From: Prolixibacteraceae bacterium
Lineage (GTDB): Bacteria > Bacteroidota > Bacteroidia > Bacteroidales > Prolixibacteraceae
Length of the DNA stretch: 64,000 nt
Reading direction: 5' to 3'
Assembly (NCBI GenBank): GCA_019163175.1
Contig: JAFLKN010000029.1
Coordinates: forward strand, 21,927 to 85,926
This document shows positions 26,546-35,604 of this stretch, one piece after another; within the stretch, counting starts at the first letter, position 1, and the number at the start of each line of letters is the position of its first letter. The notes below the pieces were generated by a model. That model made no database searches, was not told where the DNA came from, and worked only from the letters and a program-made list of their open reading frames with translations. Position numbers and translations under genes: made by a program.

Positions 26546-27277
26546 CTATACATTTAGTGACAAATACTTTAGGAACTCTTCTTTACGACGAGGATCTTTA
26601 AAAGCGCCTCCATATTCTGCGGTTATGGTCGAACTACCTTCGTCTTTGATTCCGCGTGATGAAACACACAAATGCCTTGCATCAATTACAATAGCAACAT
26701 CTTCAGTTTTCAAAATACGTTTCAACTCATTTGCAATCTGTACGGTCAATCGTTCCTGAACCTGCGGGCGACGGGAGAAATAGTCAACCACCCTATTAAT
26801 TTTTGACAGGCCAACAACTTGTCCGCTTGAAATATAAGCAACATGCGCTTTCCCAATAATGGGCAAGAAATGATGTTCGCAGGTCGAATTCAAATTGATG
26901 TTCTTTTCAACCAACATCTCACCATACTTGAATTTGTTATCGAACACTGATATTTTCGGTTTATTCTCAGGATTCAAGCCTGAAAATATTTCTTTAACAA
27001 ACATTTTAGCAACCCGATGCGGAGTGCCGTTTAAACTATCATCAGTTAAATCGAGCCCCAAAACATTCATAATGTCGCGAAATTTATCTTCGATCAAAAC
27101 CATTTTCTGCTCATCGCTTAACAGAAATGCATCTTCTCTCATTGGAGTTTCCAACGATGTAGCCAGGTGATTATCACCAATTAATTCGTGTCCGTTGTGA
27201 TCATTATTTTGAGCCAAGTGTGTACCATTCAATCTTGGTCGTGCCGTATCTGCTTTTAAAAATCCGTTAACTTTCAT
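26546..27277 (-). CDS. folE: GTP cyclohydrolase I
   Basis: Converts GTP to 7,8-dihydroneopterin triphosphate, the first step of folate or pterin synthesis. The core has the zinc ligands in NSTCEHHFLPIIGKAHVAY and DARHLCVSSRGIKDEGSSTITAEYGGAF, and the family motif GLSKINRVVDYFSRRPQVQERLT. The first 55 or so residues (GFLKADTARPRLNGTHLAQN) are an extra low-complexity extension common in Bacteroidota homologues. It stands alone, with a 17-base inverted repeat upstream (27333-27415) that may regulate it. Confidence 0.95.
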   Translation of the reverse strand: MKVNGFLKADTARPRLNGTHLAQNNDHNGHELIGDNHLATSLETPMREDAFLLSDEQKMVLIEDKFRDIMNVLGLDLTDDSLNGTPHRVAKMFVKEIFSGLNPENKPKISVFDNKFKYGEMLVEKNINLNSTCEHHFLPIIGKAHVAYISSGQVVGLSKINRVVDYFSRRPQVQERLTVQIANELKRILKTEDVAIVIDARHLCVSSRGIKDEGSSTITAEYGGAFKDPRRKEEFLKYLSLNV

Positions 27278-27332
27278 TTTTATTTCCTCCCCAATTATTA
27301 AATTCTAATACTAAAACAGCACGAATCATCAC

Positions 27333-27415
27333 TTTGTTTAAGTGTTTTATATTTTTTGTAAACACTATTCAAACTAAAACAACACAACAATTTGTTTTTA
27401 AAACACTTAAACAAA
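27333..27415. promoter_or_regulatory. Long inverted repeat upstream of folE, candidate operator pair
   Basis: Perfect 17-base arms TTTGTTTAAGTGTTTTA (27333-27349) and its exact complement (27399-27415) are separated by 49 bases. A third half-site AAACAC (27360-27365) faces the first. It lies 56-138 bases upstream of the folE start codon in very A/T-rich DNA. It has no T-run geometry of a terminator, so regulator binding is the simpler reading. Confidence 0.45.
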
Positions 27416-27503
27416 TAAATTATTTCAATAAAATAAAAATATTTTCAATGAAAAGGCCAATTTATTCTTAATAAACAGCATGGAAACAAATTAGTTCAGT
27501 AAC

Positions 27504-27538
27504 AAAAAAGGGCTACCTGAAACAGATAACCCTTTACC
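27504..27538 (-). terminator. Terminator after the GIN-domain gene
   Basis: On the minus strand AAAGGGTTA pairs with TAGCCCTTT (one G-U pair) around an 11-base loop and is followed by a run of T. It lies 28 bases past the stop. Confidence 0.7.
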
Positions 27539-27565
27539 ACAAACTAAACCAAACTAAACTAACTT

Positions 27566-28285
27566 CTAATCATTAGAGACTAAACCAATTCCTTCTATCT
27601 TTTTATATACCTGAGGTTCACCTTTATACCGAATCTTACCAACCCCACTTATAGTTGCATTTAGCACATCGGTTGCATAAACACTGCCAGTTCCAACTCC
27701 TTCAATTTTAATATCTGTCTTTTTTGTCTTCAAATCAATAGCATCCAGATATCCGGCACCCGAAATCGAAACATCCATCGCGTTGGCAATTCCATCGAAC
27801 TCAAATTTAACTCCACCTTCACCAATTACCTTGATATTATTCGCTTTCAGGTTCATTTCAATACTTGCACCTCCCGATACATGCAGGTAAAAATCCTTCA
27901 GATCAACATATCCATGAGTTTCAAGGCTTATACCACCCTCAATAACCAGTTTTTCAAGATCTTTAAAAGTGATGTACAAAATCAATTCATCAAAATCGAA
28001 ATGCTTCTTACTTATTTTCAGATTTAACGATTGTGCATCTGAGTGTACTTCAATGTATTTAAAATTATCCTCATCGGTTTTAATTCGCAAACCCGACTGG
28101 GAACCTTGTTCCAAAATAACTTTATAGGCTCCTTCAAGATGAATTTTAGTAAATGGTTGTACCTGATAAGTGCGTGTGTCCGTATCATCCCAAGGTTGCT
28201 GAACCGGCATTACCTGAGCTGCAAAAAGTTTGGAAATCATCAATCCGAGTGCAAAAACTAAGCTGGTTATTCGAAGAAAATACAT
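27566..28285 (-). CDS. Secreted GIN-domain protein (DUF2807)
   Basis: An N-terminal signal peptide (about residues 1-22) is followed by a repetitive beta-helix-like domain: FTKIHLEGAYKVILEQGSQSGLRIKTDEDNFKYIEV (in two runs), VDLKDFYLHVSGGASIEMNLKANNIKVIGEGGVKFEFDG and ISGAGYLDAIDLKTKKTDIKIEGVG. This is the putative auto-transporter adhesin head (GIN) family, widespread in Bacteroidota, exported to periplasm or surface. The function is not known. Confidence 0.85.
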   Translation of the reverse strand: MYFLRITSLVFALGLMISKLFAAQVMPVQQPWDDTDTRTYQVQPFTKIHLEGAYKVILEQGSQSGLRIKTDEDNFKYIEVHSDAQSLNLKISKKHFDFDELILYITFKDLEKLVIEGGISLETHGYVDLKDFYLHVSGGASIEMNLKANNIKVIGEGGVKFEFDGIANAMDVSISGAGYLDAIDLKTKKTDIKIEGVGTGSVYATDVLNATISGVGKIRYKGEPQVYKKIEGIGLVSND

Positions 28286-28449
28286 ACGATCAGTTTTTTT
28301 AGATTAAATTCTGAATCAAAACTATTTAAACTGAACGCCAAAGTGCTGTTCTTTTCGATGAACTACGGATTTATTTAGGCGAAATGAAAGAAAAACGGAT
28401 TAATCTCTTTTGCACAAAGCAAGAGGCGAGGAATAAAAATGAAATTTGA

Positions 28450-29046
28450 TTACGGCTTTAGTATCAACTTCCGGAGATACAACAATAAATATAATGGCAA
28501 TAAAGTTCCAACTAAAAGCATTACAATGTCGATAATCTGAAAAGTTTGCTGTTTGAAGATAATGTATCCGGTTATTGCAGACACAACAAATAGCAATACA
28601 AACAAGAAGATAAAAACTATGAACTTGCGTGTTTTATTAAGCAAGATGCTGAGAGAAAACCAAATTAAACCAACACCAACCCCTAGAAATGTTTGATTAA
28701 GCTCGCCTTTGGCATAATTCAGAATACCATAAATTGCAGGCAGCAAAGCTAATAGATACAAAAACCGAAAGATACTTCCGACCAATCGCTGAAGATGATA
28801 CTCATTGTTAATTTCAGGAAATAAAGTAAAACCTGACGATTTAGTATTCTGATATTCAGGAGCAAGCAAGTCCTGATCCGAATTAATAAGTTTACGTTCG
28901 ATGGCAATCTTAACTGCCGCATCAACTGCTGTTTCCTGATAATCCTTATGCTTCTTTAAGATTTCAATAATCTGAATGTCAGTATAAGTAGAGTACCTTT
29001 CATAAAGATTCATTTTTGCTGATGTTTCGTAGTCTGAATTATCCAT
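28450..29046 (-). CDS. Hypothetical membrane protein
   Basis: Not recognised. The start at 29046 gives MDNSDYETSAKMNLYERYSTY; 14 upstream codons to 29088 are less likely. Residues 1-85 are soluble (YTDIQIIEILKKHKDYQETAVDAAVKIAIERKLI, a helical segment), and about four transmembrane helices follow (FLYLLALLPAIYGIL, LGVGVGLIWFSLSILL, FIVFIFLFVLLFVVSAITGYI, IVMLLVGTLLPLYLLLYL). It probably resides in the inner membrane. Confidence 0.7.
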   Translation of the reverse strand: MDNSDYETSAKMNLYERYSTYTDIQIIEILKKHKDYQETAVDAAVKIAIERKLINSDQDLLAPEYQNTKSSGFTLFPEINNEYHLQRLVGSIFRFLYLLALLPAIYGILNYAKGELNQTFLGVGVGLIWFSLSILLNKTRKFIVFIFLFVLLFVVSAITGYIIFKQQTFQIIDIVMLLVGTLLPLYLLLYLRKLILKP

Positions 29047-29166
29047 GACTTTTTTTTTACAAAAATAGGTCTTTGAATTTATTAACAACGATTAAAATGA
29101 AGATAAAAGAAATAGATGTATTTTCGATCTTTCAATACCAGTATAAACAAGTAAAGTATTTTAATC

Positions 29167-30321
29167 ATGTATAATTTTGAATATCAGAATCCGGTAAAGA
29201 TTATTTTCGGAAAAGGTGAAATCAAAAAAGTTGGAGCAAATATTCCCGTCGGATCAAAAATTCTATTGACCTATGGCGGTGGAAGTATCTTTAAAAATGG
29301 CGTTTACGATCAGGTAAAAGCTGCAATTCAGGGCTTTAAAGTCATTGAATTCGGAGGAATTGAACCCAATCCGCACTACGAAACACTGATGAAAGCAGTT
29401 GAGATTGTTAAGAATGAAAATATTACATTTTTGCTTTCAGTGGGTGGTGGTTCGGTTCTGGATGGCACTAAATTTATTGCTGCAGCTGCCTGTTTCGATC
29501 AAGGTGATCCTTGGCTCATCCTTTCAAAACATGCACCAGTTAAAAATGCGCTGCCTATTGGTGCAGTTTTAACCTTGCCAGCCACCGGATCAGAAATGAA
29601 TGGAAATTCAGTAGTTACGCGTGTTGAAACAAAAGAGAAACTGGCTTTTGGCTCAGAAAAAGTAATGCCCGTTTTCTCCATACTCGATCCTGAAGTAATT
29701 TTCTCACTGCCCGAAAAACAGGTTGCTAATGGTGTAGTTGATGCTTTTGTACATGTGATTGAGCAATATCTTACGTTTCCGGTAAACTCGCCAATACAGG
29801 ATCGTTTTGCAGAAAGCATCCTGAAAACGTTAATTGTGGAAGGCCCGAAAGTACTCGCGAACCGCACTGATTACGAATCTGCCGCCAATTTTATGTGGAG
29901 CGCAACCATGGCACTAAACGGATTGATCGGAGTTGGTGTTCCTCAGGATTGGGCAACACACATGATTGGTCACGAACTTACGGCTTACCATGGCATTGAC
30001 CATGCCCGGACCTTGGCTATCGTTTTACCCGGAATCATGCACATTAAACGAGAACAAAAGAAAGATAAAATAGTACAATTAGGCGAACGTGTCTGGGGAA
30101 TTACGGAAGGCTCGGTCGACGAGCGAATTGATCAAACCATTCAGAAAACTGTGGAGTTCTTCGAATCAGTTGGTATTCCGACGCGATTGCCAGATTATAA
30201 TGTATCAACAGAAACTATCGATACCATTTGTGAACGGTTCGAAAAGAGAGGCTTTAAAGTTGGTGAGAAAGCAGATATCGGACCTGTCGAAATCCGTTTG
30301 ATATTGGAGAACAGACTTTAG
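29167..30321 (+). CDS. Iron-containing alcohol dehydrogenase (YqhD/BdhA-like)
   Basis: A group III metal-dependent alcohol or aldehyde reductase, probably NAD(P)H-linked. It has the nucleotide motif LLSVGGGSVLDGTKFIAAA, metal ligands in GVVDAFVHVIEQYL (Asp, His), and the HELTAYHGIDHARTLAIVLP motif with two more histidines. The length of 384 residues fits YqhD/BdhA enzymes. It is a single gene reading into a strong bidirectional terminator shared with recN. It probably detoxifies aldehydes or balances redox during fermentation. Confidence 0.9.
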   Translation: MYNFEYQNPVKIIFGKGEIKKVGANIPVGSKILLTYGGGSIFKNGVYDQVKAAIQGFKVIEFGGIEPNPHYETLMKAVEIVKNENITFLLSVGGGSVLDGTKFIAAAACFDQGDPWLILSKHAPVKNALPIGAVLTLPATGSEMNGNSVVTRVETKEKLAFGSEKVMPVFSILDPEVIFSLPEKQVANGVVDAFVHVIEQYLTFPVNSPIQDRFAESILKTLIVEGPKVLANRTDYESAANFMWSATMALNGLIGVGVPQDWATHMIGHELTAYHGIDHARTLAIVLPGIMHIKREQKKDKIVQLGERVWGITEGSVDERIDQTIQKTVEFFESVGIPTRLPDYNVSTETIDTICERFEKRGFKVGEKADIGPVEIRLILENRL

Positions 30322-30331
30322 TTTGCTTGTT

Positions 30332-30386
30332 ATTTGGTGTCATTCCTGATCATTAAAATAATCCTTGATTAGGAATGACGCCAAAT
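30332..30386. terminator. Bidirectional terminator between converging genes
   Basis: Sixteen-base arms ATTTGGTGTCATTCCT (30332-30347) and AGGAATGACGCCAAAT (30371-30386), with one G-T pair, lie between the adh stop (30321) and the recN stop (30397). Confidence 0.85.
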
Positions 30387-30396
30387 GGTATAAAAC

Positions 30397-32049
30397 TTAT
30401 TGCAATAATTCTTTAGCCGTTTCCATTGCGGTTGCCGAATAATTTTCACCACTAAGCATCTGTGCAATTTCTTCGATGCGTTCCTGATCGGTAAGCTTTT
30501 TGATTGAAGTAAAAGTTTGATTATCCTGGTCGAATTTATACACCTTGTAATGATGATTTCCTTTGGCTGCTATTTGTGGCAAATGAGTAATATTCAGAAC
30601 CTGAACAGTTGAGGACATTTGCTCTAGAATCAAACCCATTTTTACGGCAACTTCGCCCGAAACACCGGTATCAATTTCATCAAAAATGATTGTTGGCAAA
30701 GATCGGGCGTCAGTAATCAGCGTTTTTATGGCCAGCATCAGACGCGACATTTCACCACCCGATGCAATTTTACCGATTTCCTGCAATTCCTGATTTTTGT
30801 TGGCCGAAAACATAAAGTTCACTTCATCTAAACCGGTTGGTGAGAACTCTGTTAGTTCAACAAATCGGACTTGAAACGCGGCATTTGGTATTCCAACATT
30901 CCGTAGTACATCAATAACTTTATTGCCGATTGACGAAGCAACTGCCTTTCGCCGACCACTAATTTTGCCAGCCAAATCAGATAATATAGCTTTCTGATTC
31001 ACGATTTCCTGTCGCAACGATTCAATTTCCTGATCATACGAACTGACAAGCTGAACTTTGGCCTGAAAATCAGATTGAATTGCTAAAAGCTCGGCATTTG
31101 TGGCAACTCGATGTTTTTGCTGTAAAGAATAAATCAAATCAAGCCGTTGATTAATTTGCTCAATCTTTTCAGGGTCATTTGCAGTTCGGTCTTCAAGAAC
31201 TGACGATTCTGTGGCAATATCTTTCAACTCGATATAAACCGATTCCAGCCGGTTGAAAATTTGTTCAGCTTCGGGTAAAACTGAACGAAGCTTTCCAACC
31301 GAATTCAGATTTTCTTTTAACCGGAACAAAACAGACAGTTCGTCTTCACTCAAATGCTGATAAACTTGTCCGAAAACCGACTTTATTTCCTCTGCATGAG
31401 TTAATTTTTCGAGCAAACCTTCCAATTCTGCCTGTTCATTTTCTGTCAACTTTGCATCATAGAGTTGCTTAAACTGGAATTCATAATAATCCAGATCTTT
31501 TCTGGATTGTTCAGCAAGTTCAAGTAACTGGCTTAGCTTTTCCAAAAGGGAAATGTATCGTTTGTAACCTGATTTGTAGCCTGCAAGAATTTCAGAATTT
31601 CCGGCAACAAGATCGACTATCCGAAGTTGGTAACCCTTTTCATTCAAATCCAGATTTTGGTGCTGCGAATGAATATCAATCAGTTTCATACCCAAATCGT
31701 ATAAAACCTTTACATTAACGGGGGTGTCGTTGATAAAAGCACGTGATTTTCCCTGAGGAGTAATTTCGCGTCGCAGGATAGACACATTTTCAAAATCCAG
31801 TTCATTTTCCTCAAAGAAGCCTTTTAGTCCGTAATTCTGAATATCAAAAATACCTTCGGCAGTACATTTAATCGATTTGTCCCTTAACACCGAAGAATCT
31901 GCCCGTTGACCAATAATAAGGCCGATAGCACCGAGCAGAATTGACTTACCTGCCCCGGTTTCGCCGGTTAAAATATTTAAATCTCCACTGAAATCAATAT
32001 TCAGTGAATCAATCAAGGCATAATTTTTTATTGAAAGTGATTTTAGCAC
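30397..32049 (-). CDS. recN: DNA repair protein RecN
   Basis: An SMC-like ATPase for double-strand break repair. Walker A is GETGAGKS at residues 29-36, a coiled coil spans about 150-370, the ABC signature is SGGEMSRLMLAIKTL, and Walker B is TIIFDEIDTGVSGEVA. The length of 550 residues is normal. It is the last gene of the bamD-rpoZ-coaBC-porD-recN string, an order conserved in Bacteroidota. Confidence 0.95.
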   Translation of the reverse strand: MLKSLSIKNYALIDSLNIDFSGDLNILTGETGAGKSILLGAIGLIIGQRADSSVLRDKSIKCTAEGIFDIQNYGLKGFFEENELDFENVSILRREITPQGKSRAFINDTPVNVKVLYDLGMKLIDIHSQHQNLDLNEKGYQLRIVDLVAGNSEILAGYKSGYKRYISLLEKLSQLLELAEQSRKDLDYYEFQFKQLYDAKLTENEQAELEGLLEKLTHAEEIKSVFGQVYQHLSEDELSVLFRLKENLNSVGKLRSVLPEAEQIFNRLESVYIELKDIATESSVLEDRTANDPEKIEQINQRLDLIYSLQQKHRVATNAELLAIQSDFQAKVQLVSSYDQEIESLRQEIVNQKAILSDLAGKISGRRKAVASSIGNKVIDVLRNVGIPNAAFQVRFVELTEFSPTGLDEVNFMFSANKNQELQEIGKIASGGEMSRLMLAIKTLITDARSLPTIIFDEIDTGVSGEVAVKMGLILEQMSSTVQVLNITHLPQIAAKGNHHYKVYKFDQDNQTFTSIKKLTDQERIEEIAQMLSGENYSATAMETAKELLQ

Positions 32050-32133
32050 GGAAATTTGAACATTTAAATGAGCGACCGAAGATAGAGAAACACATGATCT
32101 ATCCGGTCATAAAGATAATTGTTTATTCAAATT

Positions 32134-33042
32134 TCAAAAACCTTCAGACTTGAGTATTTTTTCGTATTTGCTTCCATTCGAAGGATCGCATTCATTCAGA
32201 ATGACAACCACCCTGTTTCGCTCGTCGGGAAACGATTTGGAAAAAATATTGACAAGCTCATCTGATTTGGCATCAAAAAATACCTGAAGAATATACAAGG
32301 ACGGGCGAGTACGGAAAACTTTTTGAATCGATTTCAAGGATTCAGCAATCACTCCCCTACCTTCGGGCGCTTTATCAGCCATCAAATCCAGTCCCTGACG
32401 ATGATATTGGTATGTACAACTTCTGAATCCGGCATACGATTTATTTAAAATGTTTTCAACCAGCCAATACCGGTTACGTTCGCTTTCATAGGCTTTCCAG
32501 CCCTTCTCTCTGGCATTCTGTGAGTTGTTGACAATCGTCTGAGCTTTCTGAAAAAACTCCGTTCCACCTTCCGGAATAAATGAATCGTAATCCATACCTA
32601 AAACGATGTAAGCGTAAAAGGCTAAGATATTTGTCAGATTATCCTTATTCGAAGTTTCATTAAATTCCAGCGTTTGATATTCAACATACTTGGCATGAAA
32701 ATCATTGTCCAAGATATTGAGCAAAACTGTTTCGTATGAAGAATTAAATACCGGACGACGCAATTGAACCTGAATACTTCCTTTAAATTCGTCAGAAGAA
32801 ATCTGCTGGTCAAGGTTGATAAAAAAGTTACATTCGATACGCTCATCCATAGAGTACTGATGATCCGTCCATTTGCGGTTATTCAAAAACTCATACAAAT
32901 CAGACTGCATGGTTTCGAACATGGTGCGATTGGCTCCCTGAATCTTTTGAGCCGAAATACTGATATTACAACGCAATTCCTGAGCTAAGGTTGAACTTAA
33001 GCATAGGACAAAAACAATGAAAATCAACAAATATCGTTTCAT
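32134..33042 (-). CDS. porD: PorD/DUF4835 family secreted protein
   Basis: A signal peptide (residues 1-20, ending TLAQ) is followed by the family start ELRCNISISAQKIQGANRTMFETMQSDLYEFLNNRKWTDHQY (in runs) and IECNFFINLDQQISSDEFKGSIQVQLRRPVFNSSYET. The length of 302 residues is typical. The family is uncharacterised as DUF4835 and has been named PorD in type IX secretion contexts. The gene sits 15 bases after coaBC and before recN, as in other members of the phylum. A T9SS role is plausible given the sorting-domain proteins in this window. Confidence 0.75.
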   Translation of the reverse strand: MKRYLLIFIVFVLCLSSTLAQELRCNISISAQKIQGANRTMFETMQSDLYEFLNNRKWTDHQYSMDERIECNFFINLDQQISSDEFKGSIQVQLRRPVFNSSYETVLLNILDNDFHAKYVEYQTLEFNETSNKDNLTNILAFYAYIVLGMDYDSFIPEGGTEFFQKAQTIVNNSQNAREKGWKAYESERNRYWLVENILNKSYAGFRSCTYQYHRQGLDLMADKAPEGRGVIAESLKSIQKVFRTRPSLYILQVFFDAKSDELVNIFSKSFPDERNRVVVILNECDPSNGSKYEKILKSEGF

Positions 33043-33057
33043 ATCAGCAATTTATTC

Positions 33058-34281
33058 TTATTTAATCCGACCTTCCTTTTTCTCCATTTCAGTTACAATC
33101 CGGTCAACAATATCAACAGCAACTTCAGCCTTTGATTTTAACTCAAAAAATGTCTGATTATTGCCTTTATCAACTATTGTAATTTTATTGGTATCCACTC
33201 CAAAACCTGCACCCTTATCGTTCATCGAATTCAAAACGATGAAGTCGAGGTTCTTTTTGGTAAGTTTTGAAAAAGCATTCTCCAGTTCGTCATTGGTTTC
33301 GAGCGCAAATCCGACTAAAACCTGCTTGTCTTTCTTCAATTGCCCAAGAGTTCCGGCGATATCACTGGTAGGTTTGAGCTGAATAGTTAAATCATCCTTT
33401 CCTCGCTTCATTTTAGTTGTAGAATATGTTTCAGGAGTAAAATCTGACACTGCAGCACACATTACAGCACCATCAGTTTCAGGGAAAATACGCAAACATT
33501 CCTGTTTCATTTCTTCAGCCGACTCAACAGGGATAACAGTTATCGATGAGTTTGAATTCTTGATTTGTACCGGACCCGAAACGATTGAAACCTTCGCCCC
33601 CAGTTCAGTAAGTGCATTGGCTATGGCATAGCCCATTTTGCCTGAAGAATAATTTCCGATAAAGCGAACGGGATCAATTTTTTCGTAGGTAGGGCCGGCG
33701 GTTAACAAGAAGTGCTTATTCAGTAGTTTTTTTTTTTGATCGAAGAACCGGACAACTTCTTCCACAATATTTTCAGGTTCTTCCATCCGGCCTTTCCCAA
33801 ACAGGCCACTGGCAAGTTCTCCTTCACCTGGTTCAACAATCAGATTTCCATATGAACGTAAAATTTCCAAATTCGCCTGATTTGCCGGATGCTGGAACAT
33901 GTCGATATCCATTGCAGGCGCAACCATGACCTTACATTTAGCCGACAGATAAGTGGTAATAAGCAGATTGTCGCAAATACCATGAGCCATTTTACCTATA
34001 GTAGCAGCAGTGGCAGGTGCGATTAACAGCAGATCGGCCCACTGACCCATATCGACATGAGAATACCAGGTACCGTCGTTTGCCGAAAAAAAATCAGTAG
34101 CAACCGGCTTTCCGGAAAGTGCCGACATGGTGACCGGCGTAATAAATTCTTTGGCAGACGGGGTCATTACTACCTGAACCTCGGCCCCTTCTTTGATAAG
34201 GCCCCTTAAAAGATAAGCTGCCTTGTAGGCAGCTATACTTCCGGTAAGTCCGAGGACTATATGTTTTCCTGAGAGCCTCAT
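33058..34281 (-). CDS. coaBC: Bifunctional phosphopantothenoylcysteine synthetase/decarboxylase
   Basis: Catalyses two coenzyme A steps: ligation of cysteine to 4'-phosphopantothenate (C-terminal CoaB) and decarboxylation (N-terminal CoaC). CoaC has GLTGSIAAYKAAYLLRGL, the flavin-site segments PATAATIGKMAHGICDNLL and the conserved PAMDIDMFQHPANQ with the PAMxxxM and HPA motifs. CoaB has LLTAGPTYEKIDPVRFIGNYSSGKMG, AVSDFTPE and KLKPTSDI-type residues (IQLKPTSDIAGTLG). The length of 407 residues is normal. It is preceded by rpoZ with 11 bases between. Confidence 0.95.
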   Translation of the reverse strand: MRLSGKHIVLGLTGSIAAYKAAYLLRGLIKEGAEVQVVMTPSAKEFITPVTMSALSGKPVATDFFSANDGTWYSHVDMGQWADLLLIAPATAATIGKMAHGICDNLLITTYLSAKCKVMVAPAMDIDMFQHPANQANLEILRSYGNLIVEPGEGELASGLFGKGRMEEPENIVEEVVRFFDQKKKLLNKHFLLTAGPTYEKIDPVRFIGNYSSGKMGYAIANALTELGAKVSIVSGPVQIKNSNSSITVIPVESAEEMKQECLRIFPETDGAVMCAAVSDFTPETYSTTKMKRGKDDLTIQLKPTSDIAGTLGQLKKDKQVLVGFALETNDELENAFSKLTKKNLDFIVLNSMNDKGAGFGVDTNKITIVDKGNNQTFFELKSKAEVAVDIVDRIVTEMEKKEGRIK

Positions 34282-34292
34282 AAAGGCTTATT

Positions 34293-34631
34293 TTACAATT
34301 CTTTGTTACGGTTTTCCTTAGCAGGATTACGGTGATAAATCTGATCGTTTACAAATTCTTCGTAAGCAATCAATGTTGGTTTTGGAAGACGTTCGTAATA
34401 TTTCGAAATTTCAATCTGTTCACGATTTTCGAATACTTCTTCCAGATTATCGGTGTACGATGCAAACTCTTGCAATTTCTGGCTTAATTCTTCTTTCATT
34501 TCAGAAGCAATCTGATTTGAACGTTTTGCCAGTATCATTACAGTTTCATAGACATTGCCAGTACGGCTTTCCAATTCTCTTAAATCTCTTGAAATTGTTG
34601 TAGATTCTGCTTTTGTTTTCTTAAAATCCAT
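34293..34631 (-). CDS. rpoZ: RNA polymerase omega subunit (Bacteroidota type)
   Basis: A small RNA polymerase assembly factor. The N-terminal helices contain TGNVYETVMILAKRSNQIASEMKEEL, the omega core. The C-terminal extension (PKPTLIAYEEFVNDQIYHRNPAKEN) is typical of the phylum. The length is 112 residues. It lies between bamD (5 bases upstream) and coaBC, a conserved order. Confidence 0.9.
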   Translation of the reverse strand: MDFKKTKAESTTISRDLRELESRTGNVYETVMILAKRSNQIASEMKEELSQKLQEFASYTDNLEEVFENREQIEISKYYERLPKPTLIAYEEFVNDQIYHRNPAKENRNKEL

Positions 34632-34636
34632 ATGTA

Positions 34637-35449
34637 TTAAATATTTGAATCCGGTTTATAATTTAACAACTTTGCAGTTGTTGCATAGTACTTTTCAACT
34701 TCCTTCCGGTATTTACTTTCCGGATATTCGTCGACAAAGGTATAATATTCATCCAAAGCAGAACTCAAACGCTCACGCTTTTTTTCTTCAACACTTCTAA
34801 CTGCTAACAAATATTTTGCTTTTAACAGCATGTACATCAATTCTTCGCGATATTTGGTATCCGGAAAATCTTTAAGCGAAGAGGATAAAGCAACAACTGC
34901 GGCCTTATAATTTTCCAAATCGAAATAAAGTTTACCACTTAAATAGGACTTGTAAACCAATTTATCGCGCAGTTCAATAATTAAGCGTGTACCTTCTTCA
35001 ACCCGGGTTGATTTAGGATATAGATTAATAAATAATTGTAACGCATCAATAGCATTTTGGGTAACCAATTGATCGAGACGCGGACTTGGAGAATCAAGAT
35101 AAAAACAGTATCCTACCATAAATTGAGATTCTTCGGCAAATTCACTTCGTGGAAACTCTTTAATCAGCGACTTAAAATAATGTCCGGCCATCATATAATC
35201 TTTCATTCCAAACTGACTCTTGGCAAAATAATAATATACCTTGTCGGCCCGGCTTGTACCCCTGACAATATTAATAAGCTCTTTTAATAAGGTAGAAGAT
35301 CTAACAAACTCACCACCTTCATAATATTCAAGTGCCTTTTTGTACTTGAATTCATAATCGGTGCTTTTTACGATCTTATTGTAGTCACTGCACGAACTAA
35401 ATAGCAGCACAAAAACGAATGCAATAGATGTGAAATTTCTCATTTTCAT
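34637..35449 (-). CDS. bamD: Outer-membrane assembly lipoprotein BamD
   Basis: A component of the BAM complex that inserts beta-barrel proteins. The start at 35449 (MKMRNFTSIAFVFVLLFSSC) gives a lipobox with the lipidated Cys 20 residues in; longer starts at 35470 and 35455 are less likely. It has tetratricopeptide-like repeats (YKKALEYYEGGEFVRSSTLLKELI, FAKSQFGMKDYMMAGHYFKSLIKEFP, ALQLFINLYPKSTRVEEGTRLI, VALSSSLKDFPDTKYREELMYM). It is the first gene of its operon, divergent from the serine palmitoyltransferase-like gene. Confidence 0.9.
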   Translation of the reverse strand: MKMRNFTSIAFVFVLLFSSCSDYNKIVKSTDYEFKYKKALEYYEGGEFVRSSTLLKELINIVRGTSRADKVYYYFAKSQFGMKDYMMAGHYFKSLIKEFPRSEFAEESQFMVGYCFYLDSPSPRLDQLVTQNAIDALQLFINLYPKSTRVEEGTRLIIELRDKLVYKSYLSGKLYFDLENYKAAVVALSSSLKDFPDTKYREELMYMLLKAKYLLAVRSVEEKKRERLSSALDEYYTFVDEYPESKYRKEVEKYYATTAKLLNYKPDSNI

Positions 35450-35546
35450 TAACATGGCGCAAATATACATTTTTATCGGAATTTTAAAGGCCGAAAAATA
35501 GAATGAATTATCCAGAAAACCATCCTGTTTAGCTTAAATTAACAAA

Positions 35547-35577
35547 TTTGCACACTTCTTAAAAAAAATTACTTTTG
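35547..35577 (+). promoter_or_regulatory. Bacteroidota-type promoter of the aminoacyl-CoA synthase gene
   Basis: The -33 box TTTG (35547-35550) and -7 box TACTTTTG (35570-35577) are separated by 19 bases, matching the TTTG/TAnnTTTG consensus. The gene's start codon lies 28 bases downstream. Confidence 0.75.
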
Positions 35578-35604
35578 CAATGCTAATTTAAAAACCAGAT
35601 CAAA

